Shown piece after piece: positions 16,392 to 25,227 of a stretch of DNA of 64,000 nucleotides. A program made the translations under genes and the position numbers. The stretch lies in the NCBI RefSeq assembly GCF_051851555.1, contig NZ_JBPDVH010000001.1, positions 248,001-312,000 of the forward strand. The letters are read 5' to 3'. Every line of letters starts with the position of its first letter. Position 1 is the first letter of the stretch. This DNA is from Lonepinella sp051851555. Lineage in GTDB: Bacteria; Pseudomonadota; Gammaproteobacteria; Enterobacterales; Pasteurellaceae. Under the pieces are notes generated by a model. The model saw only the letters and a list, made by a program, of their open reading frames with translations. It had not been told where the DNA came from and searched no databases.

Positions 16392-17021
16392 ATGAAAGAT
16401 AAAATTAAGATCCTGATTATTGATGATCACCCCCTTATGCGTCGTGGTATTCAACAACTGATTGAATTAGAAGATGATTTCAGGGTTGTTGGCGAGGCAA
16501 GTAATGGCAATGATGGCATTTCTCTGGCGCTCAAATTGGCGCCAGATTTAATTATCTTAGATTTGAATATGAAAGGGTTGTCAGGCCTAGACACCTTAAA
16601 GGCCTTGCGTGCTGAGGGCGTGGATGCCCGCATTGTGATTTTAACTGTATCGGATGCCAAAAATGATGTGTTTGCGCTCATTGATGCGGGGGCGGATGGT
16701 TATTTGTTAAAAGACACTGAACCTGATACCTTACTTGCCCAACTGAAACAAGTGGCTTGCGGTGAAGTGATGTTGAGTGACAGTATTCAAGCGCTGTTGC
16801 GAGAACGCCATGTGGCCGATGCCGATCCTATTCATTCTTTAACCGAGCGAGAATTGGACGTGTTGCGTCTGATTGCCACGGGCCTGTCCAATAAACAAAT
16901 TGCGTCGCAATTATTTATTTCGGAAGAAACCGTCAAAGTCCATATTCGCAATTTGCTACGTAAGCTCAATGTGCATTCTCGTGTGGCCGCAACGGTACTT
17001 TATTTAGCGACACAAGGGTAA
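16392..17021 (+). CDS. narP: Nitrate/nitrite response regulator NarP
   Basis: This is a two-component response regulator of the NarL/FixJ class with 209 residues. The receiver domain has the acidic pair DD at 11-12 and the phospho-acceptor D57 (LIILDLNMKG), with the switch lysine in YLLKD. The C-terminal LuxR-type HTH is LTERELDVLRLIATGLSNKQ and the following recognition helix. It most resembles NarP, the regulator paired with NarQ in Pasteurellaceae for anaerobic nitrate/nitrite respiration. The sensor kinase gene is not in this window. Confidence 0.9.
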   Translation: MKDKIKILIIDDHPLMRRGIQQLIELEDDFRVVGEASNGNDGISLALKLAPDLIILDLNMKGLSGLDTLKALRAEGVDARIVILTVSDAKNDVFALIDAGADGYLLKDTEPDTLLAQLKQVACGEVMLSDSIQALLRERHVADADPIHSLTERELDVLRLIATGLSNKQIASQLFISEETVKVHIRNLLRKLNVHSRVAATVLYLATQG

Positions 17022-17025
17022 AAAT

Positions 17026-17057
17026 AAAGCGACGTCAATCTAAATCGACGTCGCTTT
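17026..17057. terminator. Bidirectional hairpin between narP and rnr
   Basis: AAAGCGACGTC (17026-17036) pairs perfectly with GACGTCGCTTT (17047-17057). The convergent position supports a shared terminator, although the T run is short. Confidence 0.7.
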
Positions 17058-17076
17058 GCATTTGTATAACAGCTAG

Positions 17077-19458
17077 TTAGCGAGGTTTGCGTTTTTTACT
17101 GCTTGATTTCTTCTCTTTTCCGCTGTTTTTCGCTTTTTCGGTTTTCAAACTGCGGTGCTTTTTCACCTCTTTTTCCGATTTTTTCGCTTTGGTTTTTGCG
17201 GTTTTACCCACTCGGCGAGGTTTGCGTTCGCTAGAAACCAAGGAGAAATCCACTTGGCGTTGTTCGAGGCTGACGGCCTCAACTTTGATTCTGACTTTAT
17301 CGCCTAAACGATAGAGCATACCGCTGTTTTCGCCGATTAAGCGTTGGCCGGCACTGTCAAATTGATAGTAGTCATTATCGAGGGTGGAAATATGTACCAA
17401 GCCGTCAATAAACAAATCATCAAGGCGAACAAAGAGGCCAAAACCCGTGACAGAGGAAATCACACCGTCAAATTCATCCCCCACGTGATCTTGCATAAAT
17501 TCGCATTTTAACCAGTCGGCGACTTCTCTTGTGGCGTCATCTGCACGGCGTTCGGTCATGGAACATTGATCGCCTAGGGCGTCCATTTCCTCTAAGCTGT
17601 AATGATAACCGCCACTTGGTGTGGTTTTGCGTTTTGCGCCTTTTTCTTTGGCAATCAAATATTTAATGGCACGGTGTAGGGTTAAATCAGGGTAACGGCG
17701 AATTGGCGAAGTAAAATGCGCATATTCTTCTAAGGCTAACCCAAAATGACCAATATTATCAGGGTGATACACCGCTTGGCTAAGGCTGCGTAATAACATG
17801 GTTTGAATCAGTTCTTGATCGGGACGTTGTTTCACTTGGCTTAATAATTCGGCATAATCGGCGGTGGTAGGTTTGTTGCCGCCACGTAAGGATAAGCCAC
17901 ATTCACTGAGGAACGCACGAAATGCGGTTAATTTTTCTTCACTTGGACCCGCATGAATCCGATACAAGGCGGGTTCTTGGTGACGTTCCATCAAATTTGC
18001 TGAGGCAATATTGGCCAAAATCATACATTCTTCAATGATTTTGTGAGCGTCATTGCGTTCCACTTTTTCGATTCGCTCAATGCGTCCCATTTCATTAAAA
18101 ATAAATTTACTTTCAATGGTTTCAAAATCAATGGCTCCCCGTAAATGACGTGCCTCTAACAAGGCTTGATACATGGTGTGCAATTCTTTCAAATGCGGCA
18201 CCAAAGCGTGATAACGTTGGCAAAGTGCCTCGTCGCCCTCTAAAATGCGTGCGACTTTGTTGTAGGTTAAACGAGCGTGTGAGTTCATCACCGCCTCATA
18301 GAATTGATAACCTTTTAATTCGCCTTTATGGGACACCTCCATTTCACACACCATACATAGGCGATCAACTTGTGGATTAAGTGAACATAAGCCATTTGAC
18401 AGAATTTCAGGCAACATCGGCACCACTCGGTTCGGAAAATAAACGGAGTTCCCCCGATTGCGAGCCTCGGTATCTAAGGCAGTGCGTAACCGCACATAAT
18501 AGCTGACATCCGCAATGGCCACCCATAACCGCCAGCCATTTTTTTCTTTGCGACAATGTACGGCATCATCAAAATCTCGAGCATCTTCGCCGTCAATGGT
18601 CACTAACGGCAAATCACGTAAATTGATACGCCCTTTTTTCGCTTCTTCTGGCACGTCTTCACTCAGTTTTTTCACCGCTTTTTGGACAGCATCTGGGAAA
18701 GTATGCGGAATATCGTGATTGCGTAAGGCAATTTCCACTTCCATGCCCTTGGCCATATTGTCGCCTAAAATTTCGCTGATCATGCCCACCGGCTGACTAA
18801 AGCTAGCGGTGCGGGGTTTCAGTTCGACCACCACCACTTGCCCCATTCTCGCCCCTTGACGAAATTCATTCGGAATTAAAATATCTCGCCCAATACGGCT
18901 ATCATCCGGCACCACATAACCAATGCCATCCTCGAGGAAAAAGCGACCGACCACGTGTTTTTTACGGCTTTCTAACACACGCACAATCCGCACTTCTTGG
19001 CGACCACGACGGTCAAATCCCGCCGGTTGGGCCAACACAAAATCGCCGTGCATAACCCGTTGCATTTGGTTATTTGGAATAAATAAATCTTTATTGGCGA
19101 CTGCATTTTTAGCCGGGCTTTCGATTTCTAAAAAGCCGTAGCCATCACGGTGTCCAATCACGGTGCCTTTAATTAAATCTAACTTTTCCGGCAAAGCATA
19201 GCGTTTCCGTTTGGTGAACACTAACTGTCCATCATTTTCCATGGCTCGCAAACGGCGACGAATGCCCTCCAGTTCATCTTCATGGCGTAGGCCAAAGGTC
19301 GCCACGATTTCCTCACGGCTCATGGGGGCGTTATGTTCTCGGATAATTTGAATAATAAAGTCACGGCTTGGGATGGGGTTTTCGTATTTTTCTTGTTCTT
19401 GTTGGCGATTGGGATCCACAAGTGCGGTGTTTTTTTTGGTTTTTTTAGTGGTTGTCAT
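17077..19458 (-). CDS. rnr: Ribonuclease R
   Basis: RNase R is the processive 3'-5' exoribonuclease that degrades structured RNA and works with tmRNA in non-stop mRNA decay. The 793-residue product has an N-terminal winged helix (MSREEIVATFGLRHEDELEGI), two cold-shock-like domains (GTVIGHRDGYGFLE), the catalytic RNB domain with the metal-binding DGEDARDFDDAV, a C-terminal S1 domain (FDGVISSVTGFGLFVRLDD) and a lysine-rich tail. All parts look complete. It is convergent with narP. Confidence 0.96.
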   Translation of the reverse strand: MTTTKKTKKNTALVDPNRQQEQEKYENPIPSRDFIIQIIREHNAPMSREEIVATFGLRHEDELEGIRRRLRAMENDGQLVFTKRKRYALPEKLDLIKGTVIGHRDGYGFLEIESPAKNAVANKDLFIPNNQMQRVMHGDFVLAQPAGFDRRGRQEVRIVRVLESRKKHVVGRFFLEDGIGYVVPDDSRIGRDILIPNEFRQGARMGQVVVVELKPRTASFSQPVGMISEILGDNMAKGMEVEIALRNHDIPHTFPDAVQKAVKKLSEDVPEEAKKGRINLRDLPLVTIDGEDARDFDDAVHCRKEKNGWRLWVAIADVSYYVRLRTALDTEARNRGNSVYFPNRVVPMLPEILSNGLCSLNPQVDRLCMVCEMEVSHKGELKGYQFYEAVMNSHARLTYNKVARILEGDEALCQRYHALVPHLKELHTMYQALLEARHLRGAIDFETIESKFIFNEMGRIERIEKVERNDAHKIIEECMILANIASANLMERHQEPALYRIHAGPSEEKLTAFRAFLSECGLSLRGGNKPTTADYAELLSQVKQRPDQELIQTMLLRSLSQAVYHPDNIGHFGLALEEYAHFTSPIRRYPDLTLHRAIKYLIAKEKGAKRKTTPSGGYHYSLEEMDALGDQCSMTERRADDATREVADWLKCEFMQDHVGDEFDGVISSVTGFGLFVRLDDLFIDGLVHISTLDNDYYQFDSAGQRLIGENSGMLYRLGDKVRIKVEAVSLEQRQVDFSLVSSERKPRRVGKTAKTKAKKSEKEVKKHRSLKTEKAKNSGKEKKSSSKKRKPR

Positions 19459-19814
19459 ATTATCTCTCTGCGGTTATCTGGTTAAAATCGGGATAGGGTT
19501 AGTTTGACACTCTGCTGCGCTGAATGCAAGGGAAAACCCCACTGTTGGGTTGTAGGGTGGTAAAATAGTATCATCGGATCATCAATATTGCTTTGCGATT
19601 AGAAAGTCCCATTAAACTGTTTGGTACTAGAATTTGGTTAATATTAAGTAAAATTGGTGTTTACACAAAATATGGGATAGGCTCAAATTTAGTTCCCAAC
19701 AACTTCATTCAGCTTTAAACTATCTCTCCGATAGTATTTGAGTTTAAAAAAAGTCAATTGATTATGTAAATTAGTATTGAAACTATTGCAATATGTGAAG
19801 TAATTACATTGATT
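19459..19814. other. Intergenic region between rnr and hemW with a solo IS256-type end
   Basis: This gap of about 356 bases has no gene that I can support. It contains a 41-base remnant at 19644-19684 matching one end of the decayed IS256-family element at 57323-58076, and a small hairpin ACTATC/GATAGT near 19720-19736. The rest is AT-rich and unexplained. Confidence 0.6.
19644..19684. repeat. Solo terminal inverted repeat of an IS256-family element
   Basis: Read on the minus strand, it starts GAGCCTATCCCATATTTT and continues through GTGTAAACACC to ACTTAA. It differs from 57323-57363 at three positions. No transposase sequence accompanies it, so it is a remnant of a lost or deleted copy. Confidence 0.75.
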
Positions 19815-20972
19815 TTATTCATCCCCTAAAAACAACTCCAACAATTCATTTAAAAATAACTTACCATGTTGGGTGATTTGCCAATGCTCGTGAGTTTCTT
19901 GTACATAACCTTGTTTAATCGCAAAATCTATCTGTTTTTGCACCTCACTTTGCGGTAGCCCAGTAAATTGCTCAAATTCTCTTTTCGGTACCGCCTCCAA
20001 CAAGCGAAAACGATTCATAAAAAATTCAAAAGGGCGGTCAATTTCGGGCACGTTTTTTTGTTCATATAAATATTCACCACGCATATAACCTTTGGGGTGT
20101 TTGGTTTTACTGTAACGCAAGATTTCACCTGTGGTAAAACTCATTTTGCCATGGGCGCCACAACCAATCGCCAAATAATCGCCAAAACGCCAGTAATTTA
20201 AATTATGCTGACATTGAAAATCAGGTTTGGCATAGGCAGAGGTTTCATATTGTTGATAACCTGCTTCGGTTAATAATTGATGCCCCTGTTCGAAAATATC
20301 CCAAAGTTCATCATCATCTGGCAAACGTGGCGGACGATAGGCAAACATCGTATTGGGTTCAATGGTGAGCTGATACCAAGATAAATGCGGTGGATTTAAG
20401 GCAATCGCTTGGCGTAAATCATCTAAGGCTTGTGGTAAGGTCTGATTCGGCAAACCGTGCATTAAATCTAAATTAAAACTTTTTAACCCAGATTCTTTGG
20501 CAAATTGCACCGCAGTTTTGGCTTCGTCTGCATTGTGAATACGTCCTAACGCTTGTAATTTTTCATCGTTAAAACTTTGAATGCCCATTGAAATGCGTGT
20601 TACGCCTGCTTTAACATAACCCTTAAAACGCTCTGCCTCGGCGGTGCCAGGGTTGGCTTCTAAGGTAATTTCAATATTCGGTGAAAAGGGGATTTGTTGC
20701 TCAATCCCCTGTAATAATTGATGAATACTTTCCGCACAAAATAGGCTCGGCGTTCCCCCACCAATAAAAATGGAATGTAAACAACGATCCTGTACGCTGT
20801 CTTTCAAACGTTCAAGATCTTGTTGTAAATCGGTTAACAGATGTTGTACATATTCCCTTTCTGGAATTTCGCTCTTTTGTGCATGGGAATTAAAATCACA
20901 ATAAGGGCATTTTTGGACACACCAAGGAATATGCACGTATAAACTTAATGGCGGTAAACAAAGTGCGGTCAT
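19815..20972 (-). CDS. hemW: Radical SAM heme chaperone HemW
   Basis: HemW is a radical SAM protein of the HemN family that is now known to bind heme and deliver it to respiratory proteins. The 385-residue product starts MTALCLPPLSLYVHIPWC and carries the CxxxCxxC cluster at C18, C22 and C25 (CVQKCPYCDF), GGGTPSL, the EANPGT region and RISMGIQSF. HemW proteins lack the extra features of true coproporphyrinogen oxidase HemN. The ATG overlaps the rdgB stop by one base, so the two are co-transcribed; this pairing is common in gammaproteobacteria. Confidence 0.92.
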   Translation of the reverse strand: MTALCLPPLSLYVHIPWCVQKCPYCDFNSHAQKSEIPEREYVQHLLTDLQQDLERLKDSVQDRCLHSIFIGGGTPSLFCAESIHQLLQGIEQQIPFSPNIEITLEANPGTAEAERFKGYVKAGVTRISMGIQSFNDEKLQALGRIHNADEAKTAVQFAKESGLKSFNLDLMHGLPNQTLPQALDDLRQAIALNPPHLSWYQLTIEPNTMFAYRPPRLPDDDELWDIFEQGHQLLTEAGYQQYETSAYAKPDFQCQHNLNYWRFGDYLAIGCGAHGKMSFTTGEILRYSKTKHPKGYMRGEYLYEQKNVPEIDRPFEFFMNRFRLLEAVPKREFEQFTGLPQSEVQKQIDFAIKQGYVQETHEHWQITQHGKLFLNELLELFLGDE

Positions 20973-21565
20973 TATTTTTGTAATTTCATTTTTAAGACGG
21001 CTAAGGCTTTGGCTCGATGGGAGATTTTTTTCTTCTCCGCAGGCTCTAATTCCGCAAAAGTACAATTTTTTTCTGGACTAAAAAATAAGCTGTCATAGCC
21101 AAAACCGTTTGATCCTTTTTCCACAAAATCAATTTGCCCAAAACATTCTCCCTCCGCAATAATCGGGCTTGGATCGGTTTCGTGTTGTAATAACACAATG
21201 CAACTGACGAATTTGGCTTGACGTTGTTCGGTGGGGACATCTGCTAATTTTTGTAATAATTTTTTGCGATTCGCCTGCTCATCACCATCAGCTCCTGCGT
21301 AACGAGCGGAATATAAACCAGGTTCGCCATTTAATGCGGCAACCACTAATCCGCTATCGTCCGCAATGGCGGGTAAACCGGATAATTTCGCCGCATAACG
21401 TGCTTTTAGTAAGGCATTTTCTACAAAAGTTAAGCCTGTTTCTTCGGGGCTTTCAATGCCCAATTCTGTTTGGGCAATTACCTCAAAACCGAAATCCGCC
21501 AAAACATCTGACATTTCCTTGACTTTGCCTTGATTACCGGTTGCCAATACAACTTTTTGTTTCAT
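20972..21565 (-). CDS. rdgB: dITP/XTP pyrophosphatase RdgB
   Basis: RdgB is the Ham1-family enzyme that hydrolyses dITP, ITP and XTP to monophosphates and keeps them out of DNA and RNA. The 197-residue product shows the substrate loop ATGNQGKVKEM, the catalytic ADDSGLVV, GLYSARYAG, GFGYDSLF and the terminal ISHRAKAL. These cover the whole family pattern. It forms an operon with hemW (one-base overlap) and is divergent from pyrR. Confidence 0.96.
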   Translation of the reverse strand: MKQKVVLATGNQGKVKEMSDVLADFGFEVIAQTELGIESPEETGLTFVENALLKARYAAKLSGLPAIADDSGLVVAALNGEPGLYSARYAGADGDEQANRKKLLQKLADVPTEQRQAKFVSCIVLLQHETDPSPIIAEGECFGQIDFVEKGSNGFGYDSLFFSPEKNCTFAELEPAEKKKISHRAKALAVLKMKLQK

Positions 21566-21700
21566 TTTTTCTCCTCAACGCCATTGATGGCCATGAATTT
21601 AGTGCTTTTTTCGCTATTATAAAGATTTTTTCATCAAAGTGCGGTTATTTTTCGCAGAATTTTTGTTATAGTAGTAGCAAATTTGACAGTAGGAATTTTT

Positions 21701-22237
21701 ATGGAAAAGATCATTATTGATGAAGACCAATTTATGCGTACCATTTCACGTATTTCCCATGAAATCATCGAAAAACATGCCGATCTGAATGAATTAATTA
21801 TCGTTGGGATTAAACGCCGTGGCGCCGAAATTGCCGAGCTGATTAAACGTAAAATTCACAATTTAACCGAGCAAGAACTGCCTGCGTTTGATTTAGATAT
21901 TACGTTCTATCGTGATGATTTAGAATATGCAGAACCGAGCCAAATTCCCGTCTATAAAGGATCATCCGATTATATTAACATTCAAAATAAAACGGTGATT
22001 TTGGTGGATGACGTGCTGTTCACTGGGCGTACTATTCGAGCCGCCTTGGATGCCTTAGTGGATTTTGGACGGGCGGCCAAAGTTGAATTAGTGATTTTAG
22101 TGGATCGTGGCCACCGTGAATTGCCGATTCGAGCGGATTATGTGGGTAAAAATGTACCGACCAGCCGTCAGGAAAAAGTGCAAGTGCGTACCATGAAATT
22201 TGACAGTTGCTACAATGTGGCTTTGCTGTCAAAATAA
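21701..22237 (+). CDS. pyrR: PyrR: uracil phosphoribosyltransferase / pyrimidine regulatory protein
   Basis: This is a type I phosphoribosyltransferase of 178 residues with the PRPP loop VILVDDVLFTGRTIRAALDA and the PyrR-typical IVGIKRRGAEIAELI and DITFYRDDL. In Bacillus, PyrR binds pyr mRNA and attenuates the operon. In Haemophilus relatives the RNA role is unproven, and no pyr genes or obvious binding loop are near, so salvage of uracil is the safer reading. The ATG at 21701 follows AGGAATTTTT; upstream in-frame residues look non-native. Confidence 0.92.
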   Translation: MEKIIIDEDQFMRTISRISHEIIEKHADLNELIIVGIKRRGAEIAELIKRKIHNLTEQELPAFDLDITFYRDDLEYAEPSQIPVYKGSSDYINIQNKTVILVDDVLFTGRTIRAALDALVDFGRAAKVELVILVDRGHRELPIRADYVGKNVPTSRQEKVQVRTMKFDSCYNVALLSK

Positions 22238-22256
22238 GGATGGGAACTTTTTACCC

Positions 22257-22283
22257 AACCTGTACTCTAACAGGTTGTATTTA
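22257..22283 (+). terminator. Possible terminator or attenuator between pyrR and surA
   Basis: AACCTG (22257-22262) pairs with CAGGTT (22271-22276), followed by a mixed GTATTTAA tail. It is weak. Confidence 0.4.
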
Positions 22284-22307
22284 ATTAACTTTTATGAACG
22301 GATAACT

Positions 22308-23255
22308 ATGAAATTTCATGCTTTAAAATCAATTTTCCTTGTTGCGATCAGTGTATTAGCGTTCTCGACCCATGCGCAAGCGGTTGAGCAAGTTGTCGCC
22401 ACCGTGGATGGCAACCCTATTCTGGAAAGCCAAGTAAGACAAGCATTAGGCGGCAAAGCAAACAACGAAACCAACCGTAGCAAGGCCTTAGATAGCATTA
22501 TTGATGATATATTGGTGCAGAAAGCCATTAAAGAATCAGGCGTCAAAGTCAATCCCGCCCAAGTGGATCAAATTGTGCAGAACATTGCGGCACAAAATGG
22601 CTTAACCTATGGCCAATTATTAGACGCACTAGATTACCAAGGCATGTCATTACAACAATTCCGTAATAATATTGCTAATCAGATTTTAATGTCGGAAGTA
22701 CGTAATCGTAGCATTGGGAAATATATTGATGTCAGCCGTGAAGAAGTGGAAGCCTTGAGCCATAAAATGTGGGAACAAGCCAAACAAAGTGGCAATGAAA
22801 AGGCCTTAACCACCACGCATTACAAAGTACGTCATATTTTATTGAAACTCAATCCGTTGTTAAATGATACACAAGCCAAAGCGAAATTAAGCCAAATTCG
22901 TGCCGATATCGTTGCGGGTAAAACGACCTTTGAGGCCGCCGCTAAAGATTATTCAAAAGATTATCTGTCTGGCGCAAATGGCGGTGATTTAGGGTTTGCA
23001 CCTGCCGATAATTATGTACCAGAATTTGCGAAACAAGTATCAACAGCGAAAAAAGGCACGATTACGGCGCCATTTAAAACGGAATTTGGTTGGCATATTT
23101 TAGAAGTGACCGACAGCAAACAAGGTCAGGCCAGTGAAAATACATTCCACCAAAAAGCCTATGAAACTTTAGTCAATCAACAACTACAAGAAGAATCCAA
23201 GGATTGGGTAAAAGCCTTGCGTAAAGGGGCGGATATTCAATATCTTGTTAAATAA
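22308..23255 (+). CDS. surA: Periplasmic chaperone / peptidyl-prolyl isomerase SurA (single parvulin domain)
   Basis: This outer-membrane-protein chaperone has 315 residues. A signal peptide ends at THAQA (about residue 25). The SurA N-terminal domain follows (VVATVDGNPILESQVRQAL, ILVQKAIKESGVKV), and then one PpiC/parvulin domain (KVRHILLKLN to GWHILEVTD). E. coli SurA is about 428 residues with two parvulin domains, so this is the shorter Pasteurellaceae form. The order surA-rsmA-apaH echoes the E. coli surA-pdxA-rsmA-apaG-apaH cluster, supporting the name. Confidence 0.88.
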   Translation: MKFHALKSIFLVAISVLAFSTHAQAVEQVVATVDGNPILESQVRQALGGKANNETNRSKALDSIIDDILVQKAIKESGVKVNPAQVDQIVQNIAAQNGLTYGQLLDALDYQGMSLQQFRNNIANQILMSEVRNRSIGKYIDVSREEVEALSHKMWEQAKQSGNEKALTTTHYKVRHILLKLNPLLNDTQAKAKLSQIRADIVAGKTTFEAAAKDYSKDYLSGANGGDLGFAPADNYVPEFAKQVSTAKKGTITAPFKTEFGWHILEVTDSKQGQASENTFHQKAYETLVNQQLQEESKDWVKALRKGADIQYLVK

Positions 23256-23267
23256 ATCATTTGTCTG

Positions 23268-23295
23268 AGGTGGGCAATCGCCCACCTTTTTTATT
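23268..23295 (+). terminator. Terminator after surA
   Basis: AGGTGGGC (23268-23275) pairs with GCCCACCT (23280-23287), then T-rich sequence. Confidence 0.85.
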
Positions 23296-23318
23296 TTACT
23301 GTCAATAATAGATAACTC

Positions 23319-24176
23319 ATGAATTCAAAAAGACATTTAGGCCATACCGCACGAAAACGTTTCGGGCAAAACTTTTTACATGATGACAATGTGATTCAAG
23401 GCATTGTCTCTGCGATTTATCCGCAAAAAGATCAATATCTGGTGGAAATTGGACCTGGCTTAGGGGCATTAACCGAACCTGTCGGTGAACAAGTAGATCA
23501 GTTAACCGTCGTCGAATTAGACCGAGATCTCGCTGAACGCTTACGTCATCATCCTTTTTTACATCAAAAATTAAAGGTGATTGAAACCGATGCGATGCAA
23601 TTTGATTTTGGCAAATTGTATGATGATGAAAAACTGGCGGAGAAAGGGCAAAAATTACGGGTATTTGGTAATTTACCCTACAATATCTCGACACCGTTAA
23701 TGTTTCACCTATTCAAATTCCACGACAAAATCCAAGATATGCACTTTATGTTACAAAAAGAAGTGGTCAAACGCTTGTGTGCAGCACCGAACAGCAAGGC
23801 TTATGGACGGCTTACGATTATGGCACAATATTTTTGCCAAGTCATGCCTGTATTAGAAGTTCCACCAACGGCATTTAAACCTGCACCGAAAGTGGATTCT
23901 GCGGTCGTACGGTTAATTCCCCATCAGATTTTGCCAAATCCAGTGAAAGATCTGTATTGGTTAAATCGTGTGACCAATCAAGCCTTTAATCAACGCCGTA
24001 AAACCTTGCGTAATGCCTTATCAACGCTATTTTCTGCGGAAAATCTCACCGCACTTGGGGTGGATTTAAATGCGCGTGCAGAAAATTTGAGTATTGCGGA
24101 TTATGCCAGATTAGCCAATTGGTTATATGATAATCCACCAGTGGAAGAAAAAATAGAAATTATTGATGAAATATAA
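23319..24176 (+). CDS. rsmA: 16S rRNA dimethyltransferase RsmA (KsgA)
   Basis: RsmA dimethylates two adjacent adenines (A1518/A1519) near the 3' end of 16S rRNA during small-subunit assembly. The 285-residue product shows ARKRFGQNFLHD, the SAM-binding VEIGPGLGALTEP, the catalytic NLPYNISTP (NLPY motif) and the C-terminal helical domain with AFNQRRKTLRNAL. It is complete. It stands between the surA terminator and the palindromic repeat ahead of apaH. Confidence 0.97.
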   Translation: MNSKRHLGHTARKRFGQNFLHDDNVIQGIVSAIYPQKDQYLVEIGPGLGALTEPVGEQVDQLTVVELDRDLAERLRHHPFLHQKLKVIETDAMQFDFGKLYDDEKLAEKGQKLRVFGNLPYNISTPLMFHLFKFHDKIQDMHFMLQKEVVKRLCAAPNSKAYGRLTIMAQYFCQVMPVLEVPPTAFKPAPKVDSAVVRLIPHQILPNPVKDLYWLNRVTNQAFNQRRKTLRNALSTLFSAENLTALGVDLNARAENLSIADYARLANWLYDNPPVEEKIEIIDEI

Positions 24177-24179
24177 TCG

Positions 24180-24286
24180 ATCCCCTCTCCCTTTGGGAGA
24201 GAGTTAGGGTGAGGGTCAATTTACACCCTCACCTCCCGAAAATCCGTCGGATTTTCTCCCTCCTCTCCCACTGGGAGAGGCAGTAA
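24180..24286. repeat. GC-rich palindromic intergenic repeat (copy A, compound)
   Basis: CCCCTCTCCCTTTGGGAGAG is followed by TTAGGGTGAGGG, then the inverted partner ACCCTCACC, a small hairpin AAAATCCGTCGGATTTT, and CCTCTCCCACTGGGAGAGG. Related copies lie at 32369-32402, 32450-32482 and 48511-48545. Confidence 0.8.
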
Positions 24287-24297
24287 AGGAATAAAAA

Positions 24298-25113
24298 ATG
24301 TCAACTTACCTTGTCGGCGACTTACACGGTTGCTATGATGAATTGCAACTTTTGTTGCAACAAGCTCAATTTGATGCCACGCAAGATGAACTTTATTTCA
24401 CCGGTGATCTGGTTGCTCGTGGTGATAAATCCCTTGAATGTTTACGCTTTGCTAAATCTTTAGGACAACGTGGTCATACGGTATTAGGCAATCATGATTT
24501 ACATTTACTTTCCACCGCACTGGGGATTAAAAAAGTCAACGCTCGAGATAAAGTCGATGCCATCTTTGCTGCCCCTGATTTTGCTGAATTAATGGATTGG
24601 CTACGTCATCAGCCCTTGTTTATTCATCATGAAAAACTGAATTTTACTCTCGTTCACGCTGGTATTTCGCCGGACTGGGATTTGAACACGGCTCAACAAT
24701 GTGCCAAACAAGTTGAAGCGGTTTTACAATCCGACCACTATGCGGATTTACTCAAACAAATGTATGACAGCAATCCTGATCGTTGGTCGTCTGAATTAAC
24801 GGGTATTGATCGTTTACGTTACATTATTAATGTGTTCACCCGTATGCGTTTTTGCTATGCGGATCATAGGTTGGATTTTGATTGTAAAGTGCCGTTAGAT
24901 CAAGCTCCAACCGAATTAATGGCATGGTATCAATGCGATAATCCATTATTCCAAACCGAAAATATTATTTTTGGACATTGGGCAAGTCTGGTGGATACAC
25001 CCACACCGAGCAATATTTATGCCTTAGATACAGGTTGTGCATGGGGTAATCGAATGACGTTGTTACGTTGGGAAGATCAGCGGTATTTTGTGCAGGGGAG
25101 TTTGGGAAAATAG
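24298..25113 (+). CDS. apaH: Bis(5'-nucleosyl)-tetraphosphatase ApaH (symmetrical)
   Basis: ApaH is a metallophosphatase that splits Ap4A into two ADP and also removes Np4 caps from RNA in E. coli. The 271-residue product has the calcineurin-like metal motifs GDLHGCYDEL, FTGDLVARGDKS, LGNHDLH and later FTLVHAG. The ATG follows AGTAAAGGA. The preceding palindromic repeat separates it from rsmA, so joint transcription with rsmA is possible but uncertain. Confidence 0.96.
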   Translation: MSTYLVGDLHGCYDELQLLLQQAQFDATQDELYFTGDLVARGDKSLECLRFAKSLGQRGHTVLGNHDLHLLSTALGIKKVNARDKVDAIFAAPDFAELMDWLRHQPLFIHHEKLNFTLVHAGISPDWDLNTAQQCAKQVEAVLQSDHYADLLKQMYDSNPDRWSSELTGIDRLRYIINVFTRMRFCYADHRLDFDCKVPLDQAPTELMAWYQCDNPLFQTENIIFGHWASLVDTPTPSNIYALDTGCAWGNRMTLLRWEDQRYFVQGSLGK

Positions 25114-25227
25114 GCTCGCACTTCTCGCTTTTTTCTCAAATAAATTCTCTCACAATTTCATAAATCACAATCCATCCGCTCCATTTTCTGCTAAAATACT
25201 CCAATATTTTTCAACGGAGAAAACATC

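Noticed and set aside
17087..19141. Plus-strand frames across rnr
   Set aside because: They are antisense to a fully conserved RNase R gene and lack start signals.
24180..24286. Possible CRISPR array
   Set aside because: The repeated blocks are palindromic and inverted, with no regular spacers and no cas genes nearby.
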